DNA of 64,000 nt, from positions 2,168,501 through 2,232,500 of the forward strand of contig NZ_CP045644.1 in the NCBI RefSeq assembly GCF_009498455.1, read 5' to 3'. Under the pieces are notes generated by a model. That model did not search any database. It was not told where the DNA came from and saw only the letters and a list, made by a program, of their open reading frames with translations. The number at the start of each line of letters is the position of its first letter. The first letter of the stretch is position 1. The stretch comes from Variovorax paradoxus (GTDB lineage Bacteria; Pseudomonadota; Gammaproteobacteria; Burkholderiales; Burkholderiaceae_C). The position numbers and the translations under genes were made by a program. Positions 26,205 through 33,885 of the stretch are shown piece by piece.

Positions 26205-26705
26205 ATGGCGACCCGTCCCGATGACACTGCAAAGTTGAAGAAGAGGGCGGCGCCTGCCAAGAAGGCTCCGGCGGCGAAGAAGAAAGCCGCGCCCCGCAAG
26301 GCGGCGCCGGCTGCGAAAACATCGCCTGCAGACACTGCTGCTGCGGGCACCAACAAGGCCGAAGCGCTGCTGCGCGCCGGCCTCAAGGCGCTGGACAACG
26401 TGCGCAGCGATGTCGCCAAGCGCCAGGCCAACGTGATCGAAGGCCTGCTCGGCATCGGGCAGGGCAAGGCCGATGCGGCCGGTGCCAAGGCGGCGCTGAC
26501 GCGCGGCTTCCCCAGCCTCGACACCTTCGGCATCCGCAAGTTCGAGGACGTGTTCGACCAGCGTGTCGCCACCGCCCTGCAACGCCTGGGCATGCCCAGC
26601 GCCGACGAGGTGCAGGCGCTGCGCGACGAGGTGGCGCAGTTGCGCGAACGCCTCGCGACACTCGAGAAACCGTCCAGTTCAGGCGGCTCCGGCGGCAAGC
26701 GCTGA
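26205..26705 (+). CDS. Phasin of the PhaF/PhaI type
   Basis: This 166-residue protein has two parts. Residues 1-45 are Lys/Ala/Pro-rich (A-A-P-A-K-K-A-P-A-A-K-K-K). Residues 50-158 resemble the PhaI/PhaF phasin domain, with F-E-D-V-F-D-Q-R-V-A-T-A-L-Q-R-L-G-M-P and a terminal coiled coil (E-V-Q-A-L-R-D-E-V-A-Q-L-R-E-R-L). Phasins coat polyhydroxyalkanoate or lipid inclusions; PhaF-type proteins also bind DNA through the basic part. Here the basic part is N-terminal, whereas in Pseudomonas PhaF it is C-terminal. The gene lies 55 bp after the phasin-like gene and 31 bp before a TetR gene, probably one operon. Confidence 0.85.
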   Translation: MATRPDDTAKLKKRAAPAKKAPAAKKKAAPRKAAPAAKTSPADTAAAGTNKAEALLRAGLKALDNVRSDVAKRQANVIEGLLGIGQGKADAAGAKAALTRGFPSLDTFGIRKFEDVFDQRVATALQRLGMPSADEVQALRDEVAQLRERLATLEKPSSSGGSGGKR

Positions 26706-26735
26706 GCGGCACACAACGCACGCAACACGCCGCTT

Positions 26736-27371
26736 GTGGCCAGCTCCAACACCACGCGCGATCGCATCCTGCAGACCAGCCTTGCGCTGTTCAACGCACA
26801 AGGCCTTCCGGCCGTGTCCACGCACAAGATCGCGGCCGAGCTCGGCATGAGCCCGGGCAACCTGCACTACCACTTCAAGGCCAAGCAGCTGATCGTCGAA
26901 TGGCTGTTCCGGCGCTTCGAGCAGCGGCTCGAAGTGCTCAACGGGTCGTCGGCGTCTATTGCCGCCATCGACGACCTGTGGCTCGCATTGCACCTGCGCT
27001 TCGAGGCCATCGACGAATACCGCTTCATCTACCGCGACATGGCCTTCCTGGCCAGCGAGTACCCGGCCCTGGGACAGCGCGCCCAGGCCATGACCGCGCA
27101 GAACCTGCTCGCCGCCCAGACGCTGTGCGAAGGGCTGGTGGCGTCGGGCGTGATCGAGACCAGCGCCGAGCAGGCGCGCATCCTCGCGCTGCAGATGGTC
27201 TTCACCACCACCTGCTGGCTCTCGTTCGAGCGGCTGGTGCCGGGACGCGACGCACTGGCGCAGGCCGACCCCGGTTTGGCGGCTTTCTACACACTCACGC
27301 TGGTTTCTCCGTATGTTTCCAGCGAATCGAGGGCTTATCTTGATTACCTGAGGGGCAAATACCTCGGATAA
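26736..27371 (+). CDS. TetR-family regulator (PhaD-like position)
   Basis: This 211-residue regulator has an N-terminal helix-turn-helix, with T-R-D-R-I-L-Q-T-S-L-A-L-F-N then M-S-P-G-N-L-H-Y-H-F-K-A-K. The N-L-H-Y-H-F-K-x-K recognition segment occurs in fatty-acid or PHA-linked TetR proteins such as PhaD. The C-terminal domain is helical. The chosen start is GTG 26736, giving M-A-S-S-N-T-T-R; the ribosome site is weak, so coupling to the phasin gene 30 bp upstream is likely. By position it may sense a lipid precursor and control the storage cluster; this is inference. Confidence 0.88.
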   Translation: MASSNTTRDRILQTSLALFNAQGLPAVSTHKIAAELGMSPGNLHYHFKAKQLIVEWLFRRFEQRLEVLNGSSASIAAIDDLWLALHLRFEAIDEYRFIYRDMAFLASEYPALGQRAQAMTAQNLLAAQTLCEGLVASGVIETSAEQARILALQMVFTTTCWLSFERLVPGRDALAQADPGLAAFYTLTLVSPYVSSESRAYLDYLRGKYLG

Positions 27372-27455
27372 ATGAAGTCGTCGTCCGACGGGGAATGCAA
27401 CTTCGCAGCCCCATCGTCGTCCTACAGAAGAAAGAACAGAAAGGAAGCCGCCCTC

Positions 27456-28229
27456 ATGTCCACCGCCACCCACGAACCCATCGCACCGCCGTCGCGCCTG
27501 CTCTTGCTGGCCGAAGCGCGCGCCCTCTGGGAAACCGGCGCCGGCCTCGCCATGTGGCCCTTGCTGCAGCTCGCGCCACGCGGCGACGGGCACCCCGTGA
27601 TCGTGCTGCCGGGCCTGGTGGCCAGCGACATGTCCACGCTGCTGCTGCGCCGCTACCTGTGCAGCCGCGGCTACGACGCGCACGGCTGGGGCCAGGGCCG
27701 CAACCTGGGCCCGCGCGCCGGCGTCGAAGACGGCATGGTCGACCTGCTCAAGACCCTGGCCGACAAGAGCGGCCAGAAGGTCAGCGTGATCGGCTGGAGC
27801 CTGGGCGGCGTCTACGCGCGGCTGCTGGCCTCGGCGCAGAAGGACCTCATCCGCAACGTGATCACGCTCGGCAGCCCGTTCTCGGGCAGCCCGCGCGCCA
27901 CCAACGCCTGGCGCGTGTACGAAGGCGTGAGCGGCCAGAGCTCGCACGACCCGCGCCGCATGAAGTTCGTCGAACCCACGCCGCCCGTGCCCACGACCTC
28001 GATCTTCAGCCGCACCGACGGCGTCGTCGCATGGCGCTGCAGCCTCGAGAAGACCGGCCCGCAGTCCGAGAACATCGAAGTGATGGCCAGCCACCTGGGG
28101 CTCGGCGCACACCCGGCCGTGCTCTACGCGGTGGCCGACCGGCTGGCGCAGCCCGAGGGCGCGTGGAAGCCGTTCAACCGCGGCATGCTCGGGCCGCTGG
28201 TGTACCCGGACCCGGACCGCGACGCCTGA
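27456..28229 (+). CDS. Alpha/beta hydrolase, lipase-like
   Basis: This 257-residue hydrolase has no signal peptide. The oxyanion segment is V-I-V-L-P-G-L-V, and the nucleophile elbow I-G-W-S-L-G-G-V-Y-A-R carries the catalytic Ser. F-S-R-T-D-G-V-V likely provides the Asp and S-H-L-G-L-G the His. The pattern resembles PGAP1/triacylglycerol-lipase-like hydrolases. AAAGGAAG precedes the ATG at 27456. It is the last gene of the lipid-storage cluster and ends at an intrinsic terminator, so it may hydrolyse stored acyl esters, but its substrate is unknown. Confidence 0.9.
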   Translation: MSTATHEPIAPPSRLLLLAEARALWETGAGLAMWPLLQLAPRGDGHPVIVLPGLVASDMSTLLLRRYLCSRGYDAHGWGQGRNLGPRAGVEDGMVDLLKTLADKSGQKVSVIGWSLGGVYARLLASAQKDLIRNVITLGSPFSGSPRATNAWRVYEGVSGQSSHDPRRMKFVEPTPPVPTTSIFSRTDGVVAWRCSLEKTGPQSENIEVMASHLGLGAHPAVLYAVADRLAQPEGAWKPFNRGMLGPLVYPDPDRDA

Positions 28230-28255
28230 CCCGAGGCGAACACTCCCCCCATAAA

Positions 28256-28280
28256 AAGACCGGCAACTGCCGGTCTTCTT
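28256..28280. terminator. Intrinsic terminator between convergent genes
   Basis: AAGACCGGC-AACT-GCCGGTCTT is a near-perfect stem followed on + by TCTTCTTT and preceded by A residues. It can end both the hydrolase transcript and the P450 transcript arriving from the right. Confidence 0.8.
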
Positions 28281-28304
28281 CTTTGGGGCTCCAGAGTTGG
28301 TTCT

Positions 28305-31300
28305 TCAGGCCCCGGCCCACACGTCGAGCACATAGCGCTGCTCGGCAATCATCCGGTCCATCCACGCCGCGCTGTCCTGCCCGTGCTCGCGCGCAAGGTC
28401 GCTGAGCGTGCGACGCACGTCGGGCTCCATGCGCGAGCCGTCGCCGCACACATACACCACGGCGCCGGCTTCGAGCAGCTTCCACACGGCCGCGCCCTGT
28501 TCGCGGATCAGGTCCTGCACGTAGACCTTGCGTTCGCTGGCGCGCGAGAAGGCCGTGTGCAGCTTCATGAGGCCGCGGTGCGACCAGGCCTGCAGCTCCT
28601 CGGCATAGATGAAGTCCTGCTCGGGGTGGCGGCAGCCGAAGAACAGCATCGCCTCGCCCAGCGCCTCGCCGCGTTCGACCTGCGCTGCGCGCTCCTGCAG
28701 GAAGCCGCGGAACGGCGCGAGGCCGGTGCCCGGGCCGACCATGACGAGCGGGCGCATCGCGTCGTCCGGCAGCCGGAAGCCTTCGGCCGTGGTCTCGCGG
28801 ATCACGCCGTGCACCGTGTCGCCGGCCTCGGCGCGCGCCAGGAAGTTGGAGCACACGCCCTCGAAGGTGCCGTTGCCCGACATCGCGGGTGCGCTCACCA
28901 CGCCCACCGTCACGCTGCAGCGCCCCGGCGTCATCGTCGGCGACGAGGAGATCGAGTAGTAGCGCGGCGACAGCGGCGACAGCATTTCCAGGAACACCGC
29001 GAACGGCACCTGGCAGGCGCGGTGTTCTTCGAGCAGCTCCAGCAGCGACTTGCGCTTGTGCAGCACCTCGGCCTTGTAGGCAGCCTGCGAGGCCTCGTCG
29101 CTGCCCGAGAGCGCGACAAGCTTCGGCTTGGTGAACGGGCACTCGGTGTACGCCGCCAGCGTGGCGATCTGCTTGCGCGTGGCCACGTCTTGCAGCTCGA
29201 CGTAGTCGCCCAGCAGGCGATCGACCGCGATGACCTGATCGACCGGCAGCGCCGCCTTGCGGCCCGGCACGGCCTGCAGCCGCACGTGCGCCGAGCGGTC
29301 GAAGCCGAAGCGCGCCATCGCGCGTTCGACCTGCGCCGGGCTGTTGCGCGGCACCACGCTCAGGTGGTCGCCGGGCACGTAGTTCACGCCCTCGGGCAGT
29401 GTCAGCTCGACGTGACGCGTGGAGCGCCCGGCCTCGCCGTGGGCGCCGGCGCTTTGCAGCTCGCGGTTCTCGATCACGCGCAGCGCCACGGCGCCGAGCG
29501 CATCGACCAGCGCGTTCTTCTGCGGCGGCGGCAGCTCTTCGAGCGTGTACAGCGGCTCGGCCTCGGCCGGCGTGTCGGCGCCGTTCTTGATGTCGAAGGC
29601 CTTCACCAGTGCGGGCCACAGCGCGTCGCTCCAGTCCTGGAAGGCGCCGTCCATGTCCTCGCGCGCATCGCCTTCGCCGCGTGCGTGCACGCGGTCGGCG
29701 CCCAAGGCTTCGAGCCGTTCGTCGATGCGGCGCGGCACGGCCTGGTAGGTCGCGGCCCAGTCGGTGTTGCCGCAGCCGAACACGCTGAAGCGCACGCCGT
29801 TGAGCGCGTCGTCGGCCTTGTCGAGCCAGCGATGGAACTCCGCCGCGTTGTCGGGTGCCACGCCGTTGTACGAGGCGCAGACGATCGCCACCGCGCCGCT
29901 GGCCGGCAACCGCTCGGCATAGTCGTCGAGCGAGGCGAGCTGGGTCGAGAAGCCGCGCAGTTCGCCGGCCTCGGCCAGCTGCCGTGCCAGGTCTTCGGCC
30001 GTGCCGAGGTTGGAGCCCTGCAGCACCAGCAGCGAGGTGCCGTGGCGTGCCGCCTGCGGCTTGCGCGCAACCGGCTTGACCGGCGCATCGGGCGCGGCGG
30101 TCGTCTCGCCGTTGCCGCGCGGTCGCGAGGCCGGGTCGCGCAGCAGCGCCTTGATCTTGAAGTTCTCGGGCTTGATCGTCAGCGCTTCCTTGATCTTGAG
30201 CTTGTAGCCCGTGTGATCGACCAGGGTGAAGCGCTGCAGGATCATGCCCAGCGTGAGCACCGCCTCCTGCAGGGCGAACTGCCGCCCGATGCAGGCGCGC
30301 TGCCCGTTGCCGAAGGGCTTGAAGGCGTTCACGGGCCGCTCGCGCTCGGCCTCGCGGCTGAAGTGGTCGGGGTTGAACTGGTCGGCGTTCTCGCCCCAGA
30401 TGCCCTTGTCACGGTGCAGCGCCAGCGCATGCATGATGACCATGTTGTTCTTCTTGATCGTGTACTGGCCGCCGATCGTCGTGTCTTCCTTGGCGCGCAT
30501 CGAGATCGCGGGCGCGGTCGGGTACAGGCGAAGCGATTCCTTCAGCACCTGCATCACGTACTGCAGCCGGTTGACCTGCGCGTAGGTGGGCTTTTGCGTG
30601 GTGTCGCCGCCGAACACGCTGTCGACCTCGGCCTGCGCCTTGGCCATCGCCTCGGGGTTGTTCAGCAGGAAGTAGATGGCGAACGACAGCAGGCCGCTGG
30701 TGGTCTCGTGCCCCGCGATGAGGAACTCGATGCACTCGTCGCGGATCATCTTGTCGGTGAGTTTTTCGCCGCTCTTCTTGTCCACGCCCGCGATCATGTA
30801 GCTCAGCAGGTCGGGCTTGGTGGCAATGTCGGCGCCACTCGCACGACGCTCCTCGATGATGTCTTCCACCATCTTGTGCATGTAGCGGATGTCCTTGCGC
30901 TGCTGCGCCAGCTCCTTCTTGAGCATCAGCTCCTCGAGCGGCAGGCCGCGCCGGTTCTGCACCGTCTCCAGCGTGCGCACCATCGCATCGACAAAGGGAT
31001 GAAAGCCCTCGCGGTAGAACGAGTTGAAGCGGTAGCCGAAACCGCACAGGCCGATGGTGTCCAGCGTGAGCGCGGTCATGTCGCGCACCACGTCCACCTC
31101 TTCATCGAAATTGAGGCGCTCCCACTTGGTGACCAGCTGCCCCGCGATGTCCAGCATCATCGGGTGGTAGGCCTGCATCGCGCGCTGGCTGAAGTTGGCC
31201 AGGAGGATGTTGTGCGGCTTCGACCAGGTCTCTTCGTGCGTGTCGGAGGTGAACAGGCCGTGCGACGCGGCCCGCAGCCGGCGCAGCGCACCGCGTGTGC

Positions 31301-31523
31301 TCTTGTCGAAGCGCGGCTCTTCGCAGAGCTCGTCGACCAGCGCGGGCGACGACACCACGATCACCGGCATGCCCGGCATGTCGAGCCAGTAGATGCCGCC
31401 GAGGTCTTGCGCGATCTTCCACATGTCGAGCACCGGCGAGTCGGAGCCGATGGACAGCAGATTGCCGACGAAGGGTTTCTTCGCCGGGTGGGGAATCGGA
31501 TGGAGCGAGTTCTTTCCTGCCAT
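28305..31523 (-). CDS. Self-sufficient cytochrome P450-NADPH reductase fusion (CYP102/P450-BM3 type)
   Basis: This soluble single-chain fatty-acid-type hydroxylase has 1072 residues. The haem domain (1-470) has I-helix A-G-H-E-T-T (270-275), E-S-L-R (K-helix) and F-G-N-G-Q-R-A-C-I-G with haem ligand Cys411. The flavodoxin domain (about 495-645) starts L-V-L-Q-G-S-N-L-G-T-A-E. The FAD/NADPH domain (660-1072) has R-Y-Y-S-I-S-S-S, G-P-G-T-G-L-A-P-F-R-G-F-L-Q-E-R and V-Y-V-C-G-D, and ends D-V-W-A-G-A with the Trp that stacks on FAD. The start at 31523 gives normal length. It probably hydroxylates medium or long fatty acids near the omega end. No adjacent BM3R1-like repressor is present. Confidence 0.96.
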   Translation of the reverse strand: MAGKNSLHPIPHPAKKPFVGNLLSIGSDSPVLDMWKIAQDLGGIYWLDMPGMPVIVVSSPALVDELCEEPRFDKSTRGALRRLRAASHGLFTSDTHEETWSKPHNILLANFSQRAMQAYHPMMLDIAGQLVTKWERLNFDEEVDVVRDMTALTLDTIGLCGFGYRFNSFYREGFHPFVDAMVRTLETVQNRRGLPLEELMLKKELAQQRKDIRYMHKMVEDIIEERRASGADIATKPDLLSYMIAGVDKKSGEKLTDKMIRDECIEFLIAGHETTSGLLSFAIYFLLNNPEAMAKAQAEVDSVFGGDTTQKPTYAQVNRLQYVMQVLKESLRLYPTAPAISMRAKEDTTIGGQYTIKKNNMVIMHALALHRDKGIWGENADQFNPDHFSREAERERPVNAFKPFGNGQRACIGRQFALQEAVLTLGMILQRFTLVDHTGYKLKIKEALTIKPENFKIKALLRDPASRPRGNGETTAAPDAPVKPVARKPQAARHGTSLLVLQGSNLGTAEDLARQLAEAGELRGFSTQLASLDDYAERLPASGAVAIVCASYNGVAPDNAAEFHRWLDKADDALNGVRFSVFGCGNTDWAATYQAVPRRIDERLEALGADRVHARGEGDAREDMDGAFQDWSDALWPALVKAFDIKNGADTPAEAEPLYTLEELPPPQKNALVDALGAVALRVIENRELQSAGAHGEAGRSTRHVELTLPEGVNYVPGDHLSVVPRNSPAQVERAMARFGFDRSAHVRLQAVPGRKAALPVDQVIAVDRLLGDYVELQDVATRKQIATLAAYTECPFTKPKLVALSGSDEASQAAYKAEVLHKRKSLLELLEEHRACQVPFAVFLEMLSPLSPRYYSISSSPTMTPGRCSVTVGVVSAPAMSGNGTFEGVCSNFLARAEAGDTVHGVIRETTAEGFRLPDDAMRPLVMVGPGTGLAPFRGFLQERAAQVERGEALGEAMLFFGCRHPEQDFIYAEELQAWSHRGLMKLHTAFSRASERKVYVQDLIREQGAAVWKLLEAGAVVYVCGDGSRMEPDVRRTLSDLAREHGQDSAAWMDRMIAEQRYVLDVWAGA

Positions 31524-31700
31524 GTGTGCCTTCTTGTGCCTACGGTATGGACCCGCTTCGGATGTCCGGGATGCGAATCCGGAGTATCCCGACGGCACAG
31601 GGGGCGGGCAGGACGGGGTTTCCCTTAGGAGGCCTGCAGGGCGTTCACACAGGCAGCGTGATCGCCATTCACAGTGGGGTCACAAGCCGGCAGCGTGCCC

Positions 31701-31798
31701 CGTGCCTAGGGCACCGGGTGCTTCCCGCAGCGAAATCAAGGAGGAGGGCGAAGCCCGGGGGACATTCGCGGAGGGAAGTACCCGGTGGCCTGGGCACG
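31701..31798. repeat. 98-bp inverted-repeat element
   Basis: Arms 31701-31725 and 31774-31798 are inverted copies, 22 of 25 bases matching, around a 48-bp centre that itself holds CGCAGCGAA and TTCGCGGAG. The whole could fold into one long hairpin. It lies in the 293-bp gene-free stretch between the P450 start and the end of the binding-protein gene, within 20 bp of the latter stop. It looks like a mobile-repeat or REP-type unit, or an extended attenuator; there is no T-run. Nothing else is recognisable in this stretch. Confidence 0.75.
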
Positions 31799-31816
31799 TC
31801 CCCCGAAAGCACTCAA

Positions 31817-33082
31817 TCAGGGCCGGACCATCTTGCAGTCGGTCCCTTGCGCCAGCTCGTTCCCGGTATAGACCGCATCGGTGCGGAAGCCGTAGTTGGT
31901 GCCTTCCCAGCCCGTCTTCACCGCCTTGCCGTCCACCGGCGCGATGGTGTTCACCACTTGCGGCAGCAGCAGCTGGTGGTCTTCGCCGCGCATGCGCACC
32001 GGGCCCACCACCGAGTCGAAGCTCAGGTCTTCGAGTGCGCGCGCCACCTTCACCGTGTCGACGCTGCCGGCCTTGGCGATGGCGGCGGCCAGCAGGCGCG
32101 GGGTCAGGTCGATGCGCGGCGCGAGGAAGTCCTTGCCGGTCTTGGCCTTGTAGGCCTTGGCGAGCGCGTCGACCTTCGGCGTGTCGGCTTGGCCCGGGTG
32201 CCATTCGGCCACCCACGTGAGCTGCCCGGTCTTGGCCTGCGACACGGCAGTGACCGTGCCGGGCACCGAGCCCGCGCTGTGGTTGAAGTAGCGCAGGTTG
32301 TAGCCCGCGTCGCCCGCGGCCTTCTGCAGCAGCGTCATGTCCTGGCCCCAGTTGCCGGTGATGACCGAGTCGGCGCCGCTTTGCTTGATGTTCGCGATGT
32401 AGGGCGCGAAATCTTTCACGCGGCCGATCGGGTGCAGCGTCTCGCCGACGAACTGGACGTCGGGGCGCGCCAGGCCCACCAGCTGGCGGCCGTAGCTGGC
32501 CCACTGCTTGCCGTGGGCGTAGTCCTGGTTGAGCAGGTAGACCTTCTTCACGTCCGGCGTCTTCTTGATGTAGTTGGCCAGCGCCTTCATCTTCATCGCC
32601 GTGTTGGCCTCGGTCTGGAAGTGCCAGAAGCTGCAGCCCTTGCCGGTCATCTCGGGGTCGATCGACGAGTGGTTCAGCACGATCAGTTCCTTGCCCGGGT
32701 TGCGCTGGTTCCAGCGCGCCACGGCCAGCACCAGCGCCGTCACCACCGACGAGCCCGAGCCCCCCGTGACGATCGCTTTCGCGCCCTGGTCGATGGCCGC
32801 CTGCAGCGCGCTCTGGCTTTCCTGCGCCGAGAGCTTGCTGTCGAACTGCAGCAGCTGCAGCTTCATGCCGCCGAGCACGCCGCCCTTGGCGTTGATGTCC
32901 TCGATGGCGTACTGCGTGTGCATCAGCATCAGCTCGCCCACGTTGGCAAACGGCCCCGACAGCGGATCGATGTAGGCGATCTTGTAGGTCGGCTGCGGGG
33001 CCTGCGCCTGCGCCGCGGTGCCGGCAATGGCAAACAAAGAGGCAAGGGCGATCCGCGCCAAGGGCGCATGCGTGAGCTTCAT
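31817..33082 (-). CDS. ABC transporter substrate-binding protein (branched-chain amino acid/LivK type)
   Basis: The 421-residue precursor has a Sec signal peptide ending in A-Q-A and a type I periplasmic binding fold. It opens Y-K-I-A-Y-I-D-P-L-S-G-P-F-A-N-V-G, the usual LivK-type ligand segment. V-Y-L-L-N-Q-D-Y-A-H-G and T-G-N-W-G-Q-D-M are further family marks. Homologues bind amino acids, amides, aromatic acids or other carboxylates. No permease or ATPase genes are adjacent, so it must work with subunits coded elsewhere. GGAGACACC precedes the ATG. It lies 37 bp after a TetR gene on the same strand, opposite an acyl-CoA synthetase and carboxylase, suggesting that the ligand is an acid activated by that locus. 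Confidence 0.93.
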   Translation of the reverse strand: MKLTHAPLARIALASLFAIAGTAAQAQAPQPTYKIAYIDPLSGPFANVGELMLMHTQYAIEDINAKGGVLGGMKLQLLQFDSKLSAQESQSALQAAIDQGAKAIVTGGSGSSVVTALVLAVARWNQRNPGKELIVLNHSSIDPEMTGKGCSFWHFQTEANTAMKMKALANYIKKTPDVKKVYLLNQDYAHGKQWASYGRQLVGLARPDVQFVGETLHPIGRVKDFAPYIANIKQSGADSVITGNWGQDMTLLQKAAGDAGYNLRYFNHSAGSVPGTVTAVSQAKTGQLTWVAEWHPGQADTPKVDALAKAYKAKTGKDFLAPRIDLTPRLLAAAIAKAGSVDTVKVARALEDLSFDSVVGPVRMRGEDHQLLLPQVVNTIAPVDGKAVKTGWEGTNYGFRTDAVYTGNELAQGTDCKMVRP

Positions 33083-33119
33083 GAGGTGTCTCCGGAGGGT
33101 GTGTGAAAGACGGACGGGA

Positions 33120-33800
33120 TCAGTGCTTCGCGCGCAGCCCGATCACGCGGCTGGCCAGCTTCGTGAGCTGCGCCACCACCTCGTCGGGCGAGAGGCGCCC
33201 GCCCGGGCGGTACCAGCTGTAGAGAAAGCCCGGCAGGCTGCAGGCCGCGAGCGCGGTGATCTTGGTCTCGTCGAAGTCGAGGTCGCCGTCGCGCCGGGCT
33301 TCTTCGAGCAGCGGGCACAGCAGGTCGTAGAAGTGGTGCGCGAGCTTCTTCTGCGCTTCGAGGTATTCGGGCCGGTACACCTGCGGCTCGCGGTACGCGA
33401 AGAAGGCCACCGGGTGGTGCGCGATGGTGGCGCGGATCAGCCCTTCGATGCCTTGCATGACCTTCTCGCTCGCGCGGCGCGGGTCGGTGGCGGCGAAGTC
33501 GAGCGCGGTGAAACAGTCGACCGCGGGGCGCCACGACAGCGTCTCGAAGATCTCCTGCTTGTCGCGGAAGTAGTAGTACACGAAGGGCTTGGTCACGCCC
33601 AGCTCGCGCACGATCTGCGCCATGGTCGTGTTGGCGTAGCCCTGCGTGGCAAAGAGCTGCGCCGCCGCCTGCAGGATGCGCTCGCGCTGCAGGTCGGTGC
33701 CCTGCGTGGCCGCGCGCTGGCGGCCCGTGCCCTGCGGCAGGTGCGGCTGCGCCGTGTGCGTGGCAGAGGGTTTGTTCGGTGTCGCGGAAGTTATACCCAT
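33120..33800 (-). CDS. TetR-family repressor of the acyl-CoA carboxylase locus
   Basis: This 226-residue regulator has a long Thr/Gln/Ala N-terminal arm, then a helix-turn-helix (R-E-R-I-L-Q-A-A-A-Q-L-F and V-T-K-P-F-V-Y-Y-Y-F-R-D-K). The C-terminal helical domain probably binds an acyl-CoA or acid. The chosen ATG at 33800 lies within a perfect 12-bp palindrome (33794-33805), which may be its operator. An ATG at 33836 would add 12 residues and put the palindrome inside the gene. The regulator is divergent from the synthetase and upstream of the LivK-like gene, so it could control both arms of the locus. Confidence 0.9.
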   Translation of the reverse strand: MGITSATPNKPSATHTAQPHLPQGTGRQRAATQGTDLQRERILQAAAQLFATQGYANTTMAQIVRELGVTKPFVYYYFRDKQEIFETLSWRPAVDCFTALDFAATDPRRASEKVMQGIEGLIRATIAHHPVAFFAYREPQVYRPEYLEAQKKLAHHFYDLLCPLLEEARRDGDLDFDETKITALAACSLPGFLYSWYRPGGRLSPDEVVAQLTKLASRVIGLRAKH

Positions 33801-33805
33801 GGGTA
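33794..33805. promoter_or_regulatory. Palindromic operator candidate TACCCATGGGTA
   Basis: This perfect 12-bp palindrome spans the regulator's probable start codon and lies 80 bp before the divergent synthetase start. Position and symmetry suit a TetR dimer binding site. Functional assignment is inference. Confidence 0.55.
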
Positions 33806-33885
33806 GGATTGTTCGTGCACGATGCCGCATTGGCAAGCGCCGGCCCTGTGCAGGCGGCTATCGATAACCCTGAGAAAGTGACGCC

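Noticed and set aside
28383..31628. 1081-codon + strand open frame opposite the P450 fusion
   Set aside because: No recognisable domains; the opposite strand has every landmark of CYP102.
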